Source: Streptomyces sp. NBC_01244 (GTDB taxonomy: Bacteria > Actinomycetota > Actinomycetes > Streptomycetales > Streptomycetaceae). Taken from it: a DNA stretch of 64,000 bases. A program made the translations under genes and the position numbers. The notes under the pieces are model-generated. The model was not told the origin of the DNA. It ran no database searches and saw only the letters and a program-made list of their open reading frames with translations. The DNA is taken from NCBI RefSeq assembly GCF_035987325.1, contig NZ_CP108488.1:3348001-3412000 (forward strand). The letters run 5' to 3'. Below are positions 10,873-19,801 of this stretch, in pieces (positions within the stretch are counted from its first letter, which is position 1; every line of letters starts with the position of its first letter).

Positions 10873-11106
10873 TCACGCCCGCGCGAACTGGTAGAACCGC
10901 TTCAGCGTGCAGTGCTCGTCGAGCAGTCGCCCGTAGATCGGCTCGCCCTCCAGCTCGCGGTACGTCTCGATCGGGTCGCCTTTTATGATCAGTGCCCGCG
11001 CGCATTCCTCGCACCAGTACTGGTAGTCGGGATTGACCGGCTCCATGTCCCGCACGATCGGCGTGCCGTTGTTGCACCAGTCGCACCGCCGCCGGTGTGC
11101 ACCCAT
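10873..11106 (-). CDS. Small zinc-ribbon protein
   Basis: 77 residues with two CxxC pairs, CDWCNNG near residue 9 and WCEECARAL near residue 32, the spacing of a structural zinc ribbon. The rest is mostly helical and charged (GDPIETYRELEGEPIYGRLLDEHCTLKRFYQFARA). It lies between two identical tRNA-Ala genes on the same strand. GGGAGGGAG about 10 nt upstream supports the ATG at 11106. The family is conserved in Streptomyces, to my recollection without an assigned function. It may bind nucleic acid or a protein partner; that is a guess. Confidence 0.8.
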   Translation of the reverse strand: MGAHRRRCDWCNNGTPIVRDMEPVNPDYQYWCEECARALIIKGDPIETYRELEGEPIYGRLLDEHCTLKRFYQFARA

Positions 11107-11205
11107 CCGTCAGCGACTCCCTCCCGCGTCGGGCCGTCGTCGTCCCCCTCCGGCCGTCCGATTCTGCCATGCCGGTGCTCGCTCGGGCAGCTGTGGACAA
11201 AAGCA

Positions 11206-11237
11206 AAGATCCCGCCCCCTGTTGGGGACGGGATCTT
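11206..11237 (-). terminator. Terminator after the second tRNA-Ala gene
   Basis: Stem AAGATCCCG/CGGGATCTT extended by CCCC/GGGG, followed on the minus strand by a T-containing run (TTGCTTTTG). It lies 5 nt downstream of the tRNA. Confidence 0.75.
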
Positions 11238-11242
11238 GATTG

Positions 11243-11315
11243 TGGAGCTATGGAGAATTGAACTCCAGACCTCCTGCATGCCATGCAGGCGCTCTACCAA
11301 CTGAGCTATAGCCCC
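11243..11315 (-). tRNA. tRNA-Ala (anticodon GGC), copy 2
   Basis: Identical over all 73 nt to the copy at 10623-10695. The flanks share only the trailing ACA, so the repeat boundary is the tRNA itself. It has its own terminator at 11206-11237. Confidence 0.97.
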
Positions 11316-11427
11316 GCTCTCCGCGACGCTCCCCCCGTTTCCGGTGTTCTGCGCTGCGAACAAGAAGAACTCTAGCCTGTGACCAGCCGGAAAGTGAAAT
11401 CCGGGTGGGAGCCGCTCCGAGGTGGGC

Positions 11428-12126
11428 TCAGTCGTCGTCGCCGAGCACCGGTTCGGGCAGCGTGCCGGCGTTGTGTTCCATCAGCCGCCAGCCTCGCGCG
11501 CCCTCGCCCAGGACGGACCAGCAGCAGTTGGAGAGCCCGCCCAGGCCCTCCCAGTAGTACGAGTCCAGGCCCAGCAGGCGGCCGATCGTCGTACGGATGG
11601 TGCCGCCGTGGCTGACCACCACGAGCGTGCCGCCGGGGGGCAGCCGGTCGGCGTGTTCCAGCACCACCGGCGCGGCCCGGTCGGCGACCTCGGTCTCCAG
11701 CTCGCCGCCACCGCGGCGGACCGCCTCGCCGCGCTTCCACGCCGCGTACTGGTCGCCGTACTTGTCCAGGATCTCGTCGTGCGTGAGGCCCTGCCATTCG
11801 CCGGCGTACGTCTCGCGCAGCGCCTCGTCGTGCGTCACCGCCAGCCCCGTAATTGCCGCCAGCTCGGCAGCCGTGGCGGCGGCTCGCATCAGGTCCGAGG
11901 CGACGATGGCATCGGGCTTCAGCGAGGCGAGCAGCCGGGCGGCACGGCGCGCCTGCGCCACACCGGCCTCGGTCAGCTCGATGTCCGTGGAGCCCTGGAA
12001 GCGGCGCTCCAGGTTCCACGAGGTCTGGCCGTGCCGCCACAGGACGATCTTGCGGCTGGTCCGGCCGTTGCCGCTGGTCGTACCGCCGCCGGCCCTGCCG
12101 TCAACGGCCGTGCCTTCGCGGGTCAC
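11428..12126 (-). CDS. Histidine phosphatase (phosphoglycerate-mutase-like)
   Basis: 232 residues of the histidine phosphatase superfamily, which transfers phosphate through a catalytic histidine. The N-terminal phospho-acceptor motif is VLWRHGQTSWN and the second histidine lies in VVSHGGTIRTT. Further family residues are RFQGSTDIELTEAGVAQARR and LRETYAGEWQGLT. An N-terminal extension of about 25 residues precedes the fold. The true substrate cannot be told. It is the last gene of the nadD-LCP-rsfS run, 32 nt after rsfS. The GTG at 12126 is the first start in frame after rsfS with a plausible extension, and a later start is possible. Confidence 0.9.
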   Translation of the reverse strand: MTREGTAVDGRAGGGTTSGNGRTSRKIVLWRHGQTSWNLERRFQGSTDIELTEAGVAQARRAARLLASLKPDAIVASDLMRAAATAAELAAITGLAVTHDEALRETYAGEWQGLTHDEILDKYGDQYAAWKRGEAVRRGGGELETEVADRAAPVVLEHADRLPPGGTLVVVSHGGTIRTTIGRLLGLDSYYWEGLGGLSNCCWSVLGEGARGWRLMEHNAGTLPEPVLGDDD

Positions 12127-12158
12127 ACCCTCAGGGGTCGTGCCGTCGTGGGTCGCGC

Positions 12159-12605
12159 TCAGAACAGATCACCGTCCAGTTCGTCGTCGCCCTGCGCGGC
12201 GCGCAGCGCGGCGTGCTCCTCGGCCTTGCCCTTGGTGAGCTTGGCGTCCTCGGGGAGGTCGATCTCGGGGCAGTCCTTCCACAGGCGCTCCAGCGCGTAG
12301 AAGACGCGCTCCTCGCTGTGCTGCACGTGGACGACGATGTCGATGTAGTCGAGCAGGATCCAGCGGGCGTCGCGGTCGCCTTCGCGGCGCACCGGCTTGG
12401 CGCCCAGCTCCTTCAGGAGCTTCTCCTCGATCTCGTCGACGATCGACTTGACCTGACGGTCGTTGGGAGCCGAAGCGAGGAGGAAGGCGTCGGTGATCGA
12501 CAGCACGTCGCTGACGTCGTACGCGATGATGTCGTGCGCGAGCCGGTCGGCCGCGGCCTGGGCGGCGGCGGTGATGAGCTCGATGGAGCGGTCCGTGGCG
12601 GTCAC
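12159..12605 (-). CDS. rsfS: Ribosomal silencing factor RsfS
   Basis: 148-residue DUF143/Iojap protein that binds ribosomal protein L14 (uL14) and blocks joining of the 50S and 30S subunits when nutrients are low. Diagnostic segments are IIAYDVSDVLSITDAFLLAS, NDRQVKSIVDEIEEKL and WILLDYIDIVVHVQHSEERVFYALERLW. The acidic C-terminal tail is typical of the actinobacterial form. It sits downstream of nadD and the LCP gene, as in many genomes where rsfS follows nadD. Confidence 0.95.
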   Translation of the reverse strand: MTATDRSIELITAAAQAAADRLAHDIIAYDVSDVLSITDAFLLASAPNDRQVKSIVDEIEEKLLKELGAKPVRREGDRDARWILLDYIDIVVHVQHSEERVFYALERLWKDCPEIDLPEDAKLTKGKAEEHAALRAAQGDDELDGDLF

Positions 12606-12663
12606 TGGCCATGCTTTCGGGTTGGCGGGCAGATCCTTACAAGGGTCTCATGTACCGCCGACA

Positions 12664-12716
12664 CCGCCCGCGCGCAGCGTGCCGCGCGGGCGGGGCCGTG
12701 TCCGAAGGGCCCCGCC
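12664..12716 (-). terminator. Two hairpins between the LCP gene and rsfS
   Basis: CCGCCCGCGCG/CGCGCGGGCGG (12664-12693, 11-bp stem) and GGGGCC/GGCCCC (12693-12716) lie in the 140-bp gap. Neither has a T-run on the minus strand, so partial termination or processing is as likely as full termination. Confidence 0.4.
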
Positions 12717-12745
12717 GGCGCAGGCCGCAGTAGGCCTCGGACGGC

Positions 12746-14470
12746 TCAGGACGGTTTGTAATCCTTGCCCAGCGTCACCACGACGTCCGCGTTCACCGCG
12801 TTCTCGGCCTTCTTCACGACCGTCTCGGGCAGTCCCAGCGTCTTGGCGACCTCGATCGCCTTGTCCCGCTGCGCGTCGTCCTGGTACGTGATCTGCGACG
12901 CGGGCGCCGTCTTGTCGGCCTTGCCGCCGTCCACCAGGGTGTAGCCGCCGTTGAGCAGGGCCGCCTTCGCCGCCGTGTTCGTCTTGGCGTCGCCGGTCGC
13001 GTCCTTCAGGCCGACCCGCGGCAGTGCCCCGGGCTGGGCCTCCGCGACGGAGCCGCCGAGGACCTCCTTGACCACCTTCTTGTTGGCCTCGTCCGTGAGG
13101 CCGCCGTCCGGCTTCACCCCGAGCACGTCGGTGCGGTACGCGCCCACCTTGGCGTGCTCGCCGAGCTTGGACAGCAGCGCGCCGAGCGTCTGCGCGTTCA
13201 GCGCCGGGTCCAGGATCTGACCGGTGGTCTCCACCGTCATCGCCGCCGACTTCGGATCGCCGGGCACCTTGCGCAGCAGGCCCAGCAGGACCTTGCCGAG
13301 CCGGTCCAGTTGCTTGGCCTCCGGCTCGCCCGGCGCCCGGTACGTGGCGTACGCGACGGCCATCGCACCGCTGAGGCTCTGCTTCGGGCCCTGGCCGACG
13401 GCGGGCACCTTCGCCGCGTCGTCCGCCGGGACGGCCACGTCGGTGTCGACCTCGATGCCGCCGACCAGCTCCACGAAGTTTTCCAGGAAGGGGGTGTCGA
13501 GTCGCCAGGTGCCGCCGATGCGGGTGCCGAAGACCGAGTCGAGGGATTCCCGTACGCCCAGACCGCCGTCCTCGACGGCCTTGCCCAGCTGGGCCGTGGT
13601 GCCGTCGTCCCTGGAGACGTTCAGCGTGTTCGGCACCAGGACGGTGGCGCCCCGCTTGGTGGTCACGTTGTCGACGAGCAGCGCCGTGGAGGTGCCGCCC
13701 TTCTTGGTGTTGTGCAGGTGCACGACGATCATGTCGCGTTTCTGCGGGCCCGTGGCGGCCGCGCCGTTCGAGGCCTTGCCGGGGCCCTCCAGGAACGGCA
13801 GCTTGCCCGCGTACCAGAGGTAGCCCAGGCCCGCGACGACGAAGAGCGCCAGGACGACGATCAACGCCACGACCCGGTTGCGGCCGCGCCGGCGTGCCTC
13901 CTCGCGGCGCTCGGTCCGGCTCTCGGTGAAGGCGAGCCAGTCGATGACGTCCTCGGAGTCCTCGTCCGGCTGGTCGATGAAGGCGAACTGTTCGGTCTGG
14001 TACGAGGGCCCCTGCCCCTGCGCGCCCGGCCCGTCGGCCCGTCGGGGCTCCGGCACCTGCGCGGCGGGACGGAACTCCGGCTCGGGCGCGGGGGCCCTGA
14101 GGGGCGCCTGCGCCGGGGCCTGCGGAGCGACCTGCTGCGGGATCCACTGCTGGGTGGCCCGGGTGTCGTACTGCGGGGTGGACTGCGTGTCGTACCCGTA
14201 CTGCGGGGCCTGGGAGGCCTGCGGGTACTGCTCCTGGGGCTGCTGCGGGTAGTACTGCGGGGGCTGCTGCTGTGGGGGCTGCTGCCCGCCGTACCCCTGG
14301 TAGTCGTAGCCGTAGCCCTGCTCGTACTGCTGCTGCTCGTAGGAGGGTGCGGGCTCGGGGGCGGGCTGCGCGGGCACCTGGCCGTACATCGGCCGCCCGT
14401 ACGCGTCGTAGCCGACGAGCTGCTGCTCCTGGCCGGCATACGGGTCGTACGGCTCGTGTCGGTCGTTCAC
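12746..14470 (-). CDS. LytR-CpsA-Psr family cell-wall ligase with LytR C-terminal domain
   Basis: 574 residues. The first 200 are cytoplasmic and very rich in Tyr, Gln and Pro (repeats of YGYDYQGYGG and QQPPQQQ type). A membrane helix follows at about 205-225 (VVALIVVLALFVVAGLGYLW). The extracellular part holds an LCP-like domain (DMIVVHLHNTKKGGTSTALLV, FLENFVELVGGIEVDTDVAVP, LSGAMAVAYATYR) and a LytR_C domain near 460-574 (VGLKDATGD, NGGYTLVDGG). LCP enzymes attach glycopolymers to peptidoglycan. The arginines usually lining the pyrophosphate pocket are poorly matched, so activity is uncertain. AGAGGGG precedes the GTG start. It lies 23 nt after nadD. Confidence 0.88.
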   Translation of the reverse strand: MNDRHEPYDPYAGQEQQLVGYDAYGRPMYGQVPAQPAPEPAPSYEQQQYEQGYGYDYQGYGGQQPPQQQPPQYYPQQPQEQYPQASQAPQYGYDTQSTPQYDTRATQQWIPQQVAPQAPAQAPLRAPAPEPEFRPAAQVPEPRRADGPGAQGQGPSYQTEQFAFIDQPDEDSEDVIDWLAFTESRTERREEARRRGRNRVVALIVVLALFVVAGLGYLWYAGKLPFLEGPGKASNGAAATGPQKRDMIVVHLHNTKKGGTSTALLVDNVTTKRGATVLVPNTLNVSRDDGTTAQLGKAVEDGGLGVRESLDSVFGTRIGGTWRLDTPFLENFVELVGGIEVDTDVAVPADDAAKVPAVGQGPKQSLSGAMAVAYATYRAPGEPEAKQLDRLGKVLLGLLRKVPGDPKSAAMTVETTGQILDPALNAQTLGALLSKLGEHAKVGAYRTDVLGVKPDGGLTDEANKKVVKEVLGGSVAEAQPGALPRVGLKDATGDAKTNTAAKAALLNGGYTLVDGGKADKTAPASQITYQDDAQRDKAIEVAKTLGLPETVVKKAENAVNADVVVTLGKDYKPS

Positions 14471-14493
14471 CGCGGGCCCCTCTCTCCGGAAGC

Positions 14494-15111
14494 TCAGGCT
14501 CCCCGGTACAGCTCACGCTTGTCGATGTAGCGAACCACGCCGTCGGGCACGAGGTACCAGACAGGATCCCCCTTGGCCACGCGGGCACGGCAGTCCGTGG
14601 ACGAAATGGCCAGCGCCGGAACCTCGACGAGCGAGACGCCGCCCTCGGGCAAGCCGTCGTCGGTGAGCACGTGGCCCGGCCGGGTGACGCCGATGAAGTG
14701 CGCGAGGGCGAAGAGCTCCTCGGCGTTCCGCCAGGTCAGGATCTGTGCAAGGGCGTCGGCGCCGGTGATGAAGAAGAGGTCGGCGTCGTCGTTGAGGGCG
14801 CTCAGGTCCCTCAGGGTGTCGATCGTGTACGTCGGGCCGCCGCGGTCGATGTCGATGCGGCTCACCGAGAACTGCGGGTTCGAGGCAGTCGCGATGACCG
14901 TCATCAGGTACCGGTCCTCGGCGGACGACACGGCCCGCTGCGACTTCTGCCACGGCTCGCCGGTCGGTACGAACATCACCTCGTCGAGGTGGAACAGCGC
15001 GGCCACCTCGCTGGCGGCCACCAGGTGTCCGTGGTGGATCGGATCGAATGTCCCGCCCATCACCCCGAGCCTGCGCTTGACCGGGCCGGTAGGCATTTCC
15101 TGCTCTCCCAT
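14494..15111 (-). CDS. nadD: Nicotinate-nucleotide adenylyltransferase
   Basis: Converts nicotinate mononucleotide and ATP to deamido-NAD in NAD synthesis. The nucleotidyltransferase signature is [15 protein letters not shown], followed by [10 protein letters not shown], the [11 protein letters not shown] segment and the adenylate motif ISSTDCRAR (ISSTxIR class). Two starts are possible. The ATG at 15111 has TAGGCT 8 nt upstream and no ribosome-binding site (leaderless). The ATG at 15096 (MPTGPVKRR) has GGAGAGCAGG upstream. First gene of the nadD-LCP-rsfS-phosphatase run. Confidence 0.96.
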   Translation of the reverse strand: MGEQEMPTGPVKRRLGVMGGTFDPIHHGHLVAASEVAALFHLDEVMFVPTGEPWQKSQRAVSSAEDRYLMTVIATASNPQFSVSRIDIDRGGPTYTIDTLRDLSALNDDADLFFITGADALAQILTWRNAEELFALAHFIGVTRPGHVLTDDGLPEGGVSLVEVPALAISSTDCRARVAKGDPVWYLVPDGVVRYIDKRELYRGA

Positions 15112-15209
15112 GAGCGCAGAGCCTACTGGCCCGGTGGCGCGGCAGGGACCCGCCTACGGGTGCGTACGCGGTGACCTCGGTGGCCTCGACGGACCGGGCG
15201 TTCTGGGGT

Positions 15210-15377
15210 TCAGCGGTCCCGGTTCAGGCGCGTGGTGACCCACAGCATCAGCAGGAGGATGCCGAAGGCGGCCCCGCCGGTCAGGTACGGGTTCAGGCTG
15301 TCGTGGTTGCCGCCGTGCTTCTCGGCTCCCTCGGAGGCGAGGACGACCAGGTTGTGGGCGGTGGAGGCGAGGCTCAT
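15210..15377 (-). CDS. Small single-pass membrane protein
   Basis: 55 residues: MSLASTAHNLVVLASEGAEK, then a His/Asn-rich turn (HGGNHDSLNPYLTGG) and one C-terminal membrane helix (AAFGILLLMLWVTTRL) with a basic end (NRDR). The ATG at 15377 is chosen because upstream sequence is low-complexity. It precedes nadD on the same strand with a 98-bp gap. It is recognisable as a small protein conserved in Streptomyces; function unknown. Confidence 0.75.
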   Translation of the reverse strand: MSLASTAHNLVVLASEGAEKHGGNHDSLNPYLTGGAAFGILLLMLWVTTRLNRDR

Positions 15378-15518
15378 CAGGCAGGTACCTATCGGGTCGG
15401 GGAGCGGGCGGAGATTTCGCTCACATCGTATGCGGGGGCCTGGGGCACGCTCACGCCGACTCAGGCGTTGGAGAGGATAGACGGGCGGCCAGCCGCACAC
15501 ATCAACGGGGAGGGCGCT

Positions 15519-16637
15519 ATGACGGGGACGGGATTCGAGAAGGCACCGGCGCGGGACCGCAGGAGGTTCCCCGGTATTTCCTCACGGGCGTACGAGCATC
15601 CGGCGGACCGGTCCGCGCTCGTGGCCCTGCGCAAGCTGACCGGTTTCGACACGGTCTTCAAGACGCTGAGCGGGCTGCTGCCCGAGCGCAGTCTGAGATT
15701 GCTCTTCCTCTCGGACTCCGTCCGGGTGGGCGAGACGCAGTTCCCGCACCTGCACGCGATGCTCCTGGACGCCTGCTACATCCTGGACCTGGAGAAGGTC
15801 CCGCAGATGTACGTCCAGCAGGACCCGAAGCCCAACGCCATGTGCATCGGGCTGGACGAGCCGATCATCGTGGTCACCACGGCCCTCGTCGAGCTCCTCG
15901 ACGAGGAGGAGATGCGGGCGGTGGTGGGCCACGAGGTGGGTCACGCGCTGTCGGGGCACGCCGTGTACCGCACGATCCTGCTGTTCCTGACGACCCTGGC
16001 GCTCAAGGTCGCGTGGATCCCGCTGGGCAATGTGGCGATCATGGGGCTCGTGACGGCGCTGCGCGAGTGGTTCCGCAAGTCGGAGCTGTCCGCGGACCGG
16101 GCCGGGCTGCTGGTGGGACAGGACGTGCACGCCTCGATGCGCGGGCTGATGAAGCTCGCGGGCGGCAACCACCTCCACGAGATGAATGTCGACGCGTTCC
16201 TCGCCCAGGCCGAGGAGTACGAGAAGAGCGGCGATCTGCGCGACTCCGTCCTGAAGATCCTCAACGTGCTGCCCCGGACGCACCCCTTCACCACGGTGCG
16301 GGCGGCCGAGCTGAAGAAGTGGTCGCAGAACCGGGACCACCAGCGGATCATGGACGGCCACTACCCGCGGCGCGAGGACGACAAGGACACCTCGGTGACC
16401 GACTCCTTCCGGCAGTCCGCCGCGCACTACGCCGACACGGTGCGCACGAGCAAGGACCCGCTGCTGAAGCTGGTCGGCGACATCGCCGGCGGCACGGCGG
16501 ACCTGGGCGGCAAGCTGCGGGACAAGTTTTCGGGCATGGGTGCCGCGGGTGCGGGCGGCGCTTCGGGCACCAGCGGCGGCGCCGGCGACGGCGAGAACAA
16601 GGACACCGGCAAGGGCGGGGCTACGGAGCAGGGCTGA
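15519..16637 (+). CDS. M48-family zinc metallopeptidase
   Basis: 372 residues of the HtpX/Ste24-like M48 family. The zinc motif is VVGHEVGHALSGHAVY (HExxH), and the third ligand lies in the ELSADRAGLL segment. Hydrophobic helices are TILLFLTTLALKVAWIPLG and NVAIMGLVTAL. The N-terminal half carries SLRLLFLSDSVRVGETQFP and QMYVQQDPKPNAMCIGLDEPIIVV, typical of actinobacterial members. The C-terminal 60 residues are a Gly/Ala/Ser-rich disordered tail. GGGGAGGG sits 6 nt before the ATG. Membrane-protein quality control is the family role. The 3' end overlaps the convergent gene by 17 bp. Confidence 0.94.
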   Translation: MTGTGFEKAPARDRRRFPGISSRAYEHPADRSALVALRKLTGFDTVFKTLSGLLPERSLRLLFLSDSVRVGETQFPHLHAMLLDACYILDLEKVPQMYVQQDPKPNAMCIGLDEPIIVVTTALVELLDEEEMRAVVGHEVGHALSGHAVYRTILLFLTTLALKVAWIPLGNVAIMGLVTALREWFRKSELSADRAGLLVGQDVHASMRGLMKLAGGNHLHEMNVDAFLAQAEEYEKSGDLRDSVLKILNVLPRTHPFTTVRAAELKKWSQNRDHQRIMDGHYPRREDDKDTSVTDSFRQSAAHYADTVRTSKDPLLKLVGDIAGGTADLGGKLRDKFSGMGAAGAGGASGTSGGAGDGENKDTGKGGATEQG

Positions 16638-17811
16638 CGCCCTGCCCCGGGGCGGCCGGGGACGCCGGGGACTGCGTCCGCGGTGGCTCCGCGGTGGGCG
16701 TCGGTGCGAGCACCCCGCACAGCCCGGCCGTGCGGCGCGGACTGCCGCTGGCGTACGGGTCGGTCGCCGCCGGGCCGGTGGTGGTCGGCCCGGCGCCCGC
16801 CGTCAGCGGGCGGAAGCCTCCGGCCGGGTCGGCCGAACAGGCCTGCGGGCCCGCCATCACGTAGGCCGAGACGAGCTCCGCCCGCCGGGCCGTGAGGTCG
16901 TCGCGGTCGAAGCGCAGCCGCAGCTCCCGGCGGACGGTGAAGAGCGAGGCCCCGTCCGCCGCTGCCGGCTGGCCGGTGGCCGGGCGCACCGCGTAGACGA
17001 AGGTGTGGTCGGAGGTGACCTCCAGCGCGTTCGGGGCGGTCTCCGCGGCGGCGAGGACCCCGCTGACCCGGACCCGGGTGTCGGCCACCACGGCGGTCGC
17101 CGGGTCGAAGCGGACCAGCCAGCCGGTGACGGCGTGCCGCCCGTTGCCGGCGGGCGCGAGCATGCTCTGGTCGAACTGCGTCAGCTGGTCGGGGTCGAGC
17201 AGCACCCGCACCGGCCGGGAGGCCTCGCCGGACAGGACATCGGGGTCCAGTGAGGACTGCACCAGGTAGTCCTTGGCGATGGTCAGCGCGGTTTGGACCT
17301 GCTCGTCACTGAAGTGCCGGGTACGGCGCACACCGGGCAAGGTGATCCCGGCCGCCCCGATGCGGTACTGGGCCGCCGGACTCTGCGCGTACAGGTCGGC
17401 GGGCCGGCCGCCCGGGACGGGCTCGGAGGGCGCGAGCGGGACGACGGTGCTGCTCATCGCCTCGGCCGGGTGCCCGGCGGGCGGCACGTAGGGATTGCGC
17501 AGCCCCATGTAGACGGCGCCGGCGAGCGCCAGGGCGATGCAGAGCACGATGATCCGGCCCTGCCGGGCCGCCCCGCCGCGGGAGCCGGTCCGGGATCCGG
17601 GATGGCCTCCGCCGCTCGACCAGATCGACCGGCTCCGTACGGCGCGGGCGTGCTCGCCCATGCGCTCCTGTGCGGAGAACTCCTGGAGCCGGGCAGCCCG
17701 GACGAAGTCCTCGTCGAACACCACCGACCGGTACTCGTCGGCCCGGAACTCGTCGTCGGCCCCGCCGGCGCCCTCGGGGGTGCCGTTCGGCGGATCTCCT
17801 GGCATGGCCAT
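16621..17811 (-). CDS. Membrane-anchored protein with SVVFDEDFVR motif (396 aa)
   Basis: The cytoplasmic N-terminus (1-90) contains YRSVVFDEDFVRAARLQEFS, then a basic stretch (SRTGSRGGAARQGR). A single membrane helix (IIVLCIALALAGAVYMGL, about 94-112) follows, and a 270-residue extracellular domain with no recognised family (TRHFSDEQVQTALTIAKDYL, VRVLLDPDQLTQFDQSM, GRHAVTGWLVRFDPA). The end is Pro/Thr-rich. The neighbouring upstream gene encodes a shorter protein with the same motif. The ATG at 17811 has GGGGAGAAGCG upstream. Function not known. Confidence 0.85.
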   Translation of the reverse strand: MAMPGDPPNGTPEGAGGADDEFRADEYRSVVFDEDFVRAARLQEFSAQERMGEHARAVRSRSIWSSGGGHPGSRTGSRGGAARQGRIIVLCIALALAGAVYMGLRNPYVPPAGHPAEAMSSTVVPLAPSEPVPGGRPADLYAQSPAAQYRIGAAGITLPGVRRTRHFSDEQVQTALTIAKDYLVQSSLDPDVLSGEASRPVRVLLDPDQLTQFDQSMLAPAGNGRHAVTGWLVRFDPATAVVADTRVRVSGVLAAAETAPNALEVTSDHTFVYAVRPATGQPAAADGASLFTVRRELRLRFDRDDLTARRAELVSAYVMAGPQACSADPAGGFRPLTAGAGPTTTGPAATDPYASGSPRRTAGLCGVLAPTPTAEPPRTQSPASPAAPGQGVSPAP

Positions 17812-17879
17812 CGCTTCTCCCCGCTGTCCCCGCTCCAGAGAAGCCCCCGGCTCCGGCGATGGGGAGCGGGGTCGTACTT

Positions 17880-18440
17880 TCAGGGTTGGCGGATGGCGCG
17901 GTCCATAAACGCTCCGGCGCCGGTGACTTCGCCCAACGGGGTGCTGGCGGGGGCCGGAGCCGGTTCCGCGTCGCTCGCCGCGCTGCGGTACACGGCGCTG
18001 AAGGCGAGCGCGATCATCCCGAGGCCCATCACGAAGGCGAGCACCCACGCGACGGGGCGCAGCCACGGCGAGCGGCCGCGGTAGGGGCGCAGGCTGCCGC
18101 CGTACGCGCCGTAGGGGCCCTCCGCGGAGGGGGCTCCGTGGCCGTGTTCCCAGCCGGAGTCCTCGGAGTGGTAGCCGTCGGCGCCGCCGTAGGCGTACGC
18201 GTCGTAGTCCTCGTCGCCCGTCCAGCCGCCCGCGAAGGCGGCGCGGGCGGCCTCGGCCGCCTCGGCGCGCGCCCGCTCGCCGGCCCGCTGGCGCTCTGCG
18301 GCGCTCGGTTCACGGATCTCGGCGTTCCGGACGAAGTCCTCGTCGAACACCACGGAGGCGAAGTCCTTGTCCGCGCCTCCGCGGTCGTCGTCGGGCTCCC
18401 CGTCGTCCGGGAACGGTTTGCCCCCCACGTCGTCCGGCAC
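17880..18440 (-). CDS. Membrane protein with SVVFDEDFVR motif (186 aa)
   Basis: Acidic N-terminus (PFPDDGEPDDDRGG), then FASVVFDEDFVRNAEIREPS, matching the motif of the next gene, an Ala/Arg-rich helix and a Gly/Tyr/Asp-rich spacer. One membrane helix (PVAWVLAFVMGLGMIALAFSAVY, about 128-150) follows, and a short extracellular tail. It differs from its neighbour in lacking the large extracellular domain. TACGCT lies 6 nt before the GTG start with no ribosome-binding site. Conserved in Streptomyces; no function assigned. Confidence 0.82.
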   Translation of the reverse strand: MPDDVGGKPFPDDGEPDDDRGGADKDFASVVFDEDFVRNAEIREPSAAERQRAGERARAEAAEAARAAFAGGWTGDEDYDAYAYGGADGYHSEDSGWEHGHGAPSAEGPYGAYGGSLRPYRGRSPWLRPVAWVLAFVMGLGMIALAFSAVYRSAASDAEPAPAPASTPLGEVTGAGAFMDRAIRQP

Positions 18441-18446
18441 GAGACC

Positions 18447-18452
18447 AGCGTA
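18447..18452 (-). promoter_or_regulatory. Candidate -10 box (leaderless) of the 186-aa membrane protein
   Basis: TACGCT on the minus strand, 6 nt before GTG at 18440; no ribosome-binding site. Confidence 0.35.
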
Positions 18453-18517
18453 GACCTGAGGGACACCTTTGGGCAGGGCGTACGCCGAAATCCGGCCACA
18501 CCGTGTTCAGACCCCGA

Positions 18518-19795
18518 CTACCGTACGTGACCGTCGCCGGTGACGATGTACTTGGTCGAGGTGAGCTCGGGCAGCCCCATCGGGCCCCGGGCGTGCAGCT
18601 TCTGCGTGGAGATGCCGATCTCCGCGCCGAAGCCGAACTGGCCACCGTCCGTGAACCGGGTGGAGGCATTCACGGCAACCGTGGTCGAGTCGACCAGCTG
18701 GGTGAAGAGGCGCGCGGCGGCCTGCGAGGTGGTCACGATCGCCTCGGTGTGGCCGGAGGTCCAGCGGCGGATGTGGGCGACGGCCCCGTCGAGGGAGTCG
18801 ACGACACCGGCGGCGATGTCGTACGAGAGGTACTCGGCGGCCCAGTCCTCGTCGGTGGCGGGGAGGGCGGTGACCTTGGAGTCCTGCGCGTACGCGAGCA
18901 CCCGCTCGTCTCCGTGCACGGTCACCCCGGCGTCGGCGAGGGCGTCCAGGGCGAGCGGCAGGAAGGCGTCGGCGATGTCCCGGTGTACGAGCAGGGTCTC
19001 CGCGGAGTTGCAGACGGAGGGGCGTTGGGCCTTGGAGTTGACGAGGATGTCCACGGCCATGGCCAGGTCGGCCTCGGCGTCCACGTAGACGTGGCAGTTG
19101 CCGGTACCGGTCTCGATGACCGGGACGATGGATTCCTCGACGACGGTCTTGATGAGCGAGGCGCCGCCGCGCGGGATGAGGACGTCGACGAGGCCGCGGG
19201 CGCGCATCAGCTCGCGGACGGAGTCGCGGGACTCTCCGGGTACGAGCTGGATGGCATCGGCGGGGAGGCCGGCCGATGCGACGGCGTCGCGCAGGATGGC
19301 CACGAGGGCGGTGTTGGAGGCGTAGGCCGAGGAGGAGCCGCGCAGGAGGACGGCGTTGCCGGACTTCAGGCAGAGGGCGGCGGCGTCGACGGTGACGTTG
19401 GGGCGGGCCTCGTAGATGATGCCGACGACGCCGAGCGGGACGCGGATCTGGCGGAGGTCGATCCCGTTGGGGAGGGTGGAGCCGCGGACGACCTCGCCGA
19501 CGGGGTCGGGCAGGGCCGCGACGTCACGGACGTCGGAGGCGATGGCCGCGATGCGGTCGGGGGTGAGGGTGAGACGGTCGATGACGGTCTCACTGGTTCC
19601 GGCTGCGGCCGCCTTCGCCGTGTCGACGGCGTTGGCCTCGACGATCTCGGCCGTACGGGCCTCCAGCGCGTCCGCGATGGCCAGCAGGGCCTTGTCCTTG
19701 GCGGACCGCGGGAGGGGGGCGATGGCCGCGGCGGCGGTACGGGACCGCTGCGCGGTGGCGAGGACGGGCGAGGTGGCGGCATCGAGCGAGGTCAT
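18518..19795 (-). CDS. proA: Glutamate-5-semialdehyde dehydrogenase (gamma-glutamyl phosphate reductase)
   Basis: Second step of proline synthesis: NADPH-dependent reduction of gamma-glutamyl phosphate. The 425 residues show the family N-terminus ([16 protein letters not shown]), [19 protein letters not shown] (substrate pocket), the catalytic cysteine in [14 protein letters not shown] and the closing [19 protein letters not shown]. proB is 0.85 kb upstream, separated by one unrelated gene and a repeat element. TACCCT lies 6 nt before the ATG and no ribosome-binding site is visible, so proA is probably transcribed separately as a leaderless mRNA. Confidence 0.98.
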   Translation of the reverse strand: MTSLDAATSPVLATAQRSRTAAAAIAPLPRSAKDKALLAIADALEARTAEIVEANAVDTAKAAAAGTSETVIDRLTLTPDRIAAIASDVRDVAALPDPVGEVVRGSTLPNGIDLRQIRVPLGVVGIIYEARPNVTVDAAALCLKSGNAVLLRGSSSAYASNTALVAILRDAVASAGLPADAIQLVPGESRDSVRELMRARGLVDVLIPRGGASLIKTVVEESIVPVIETGTGNCHVYVDAEADLAMAVDILVNSKAQRPSVCNSAETLLVHRDIADAFLPLALDALADAGVTVHGDERVLAYAQDSKVTALPATDEDWAAEYLSYDIAAGVVDSLDGAVAHIRRWTSGHTEAIVTTSQAAARLFTQLVDSTTVAVNASTRFTDGGQFGFGAEIGISTQKLHARGPMGLPELTSTKYIVTGDGHVR

Positions 19796-19801
19796 GCGGC
19801 C

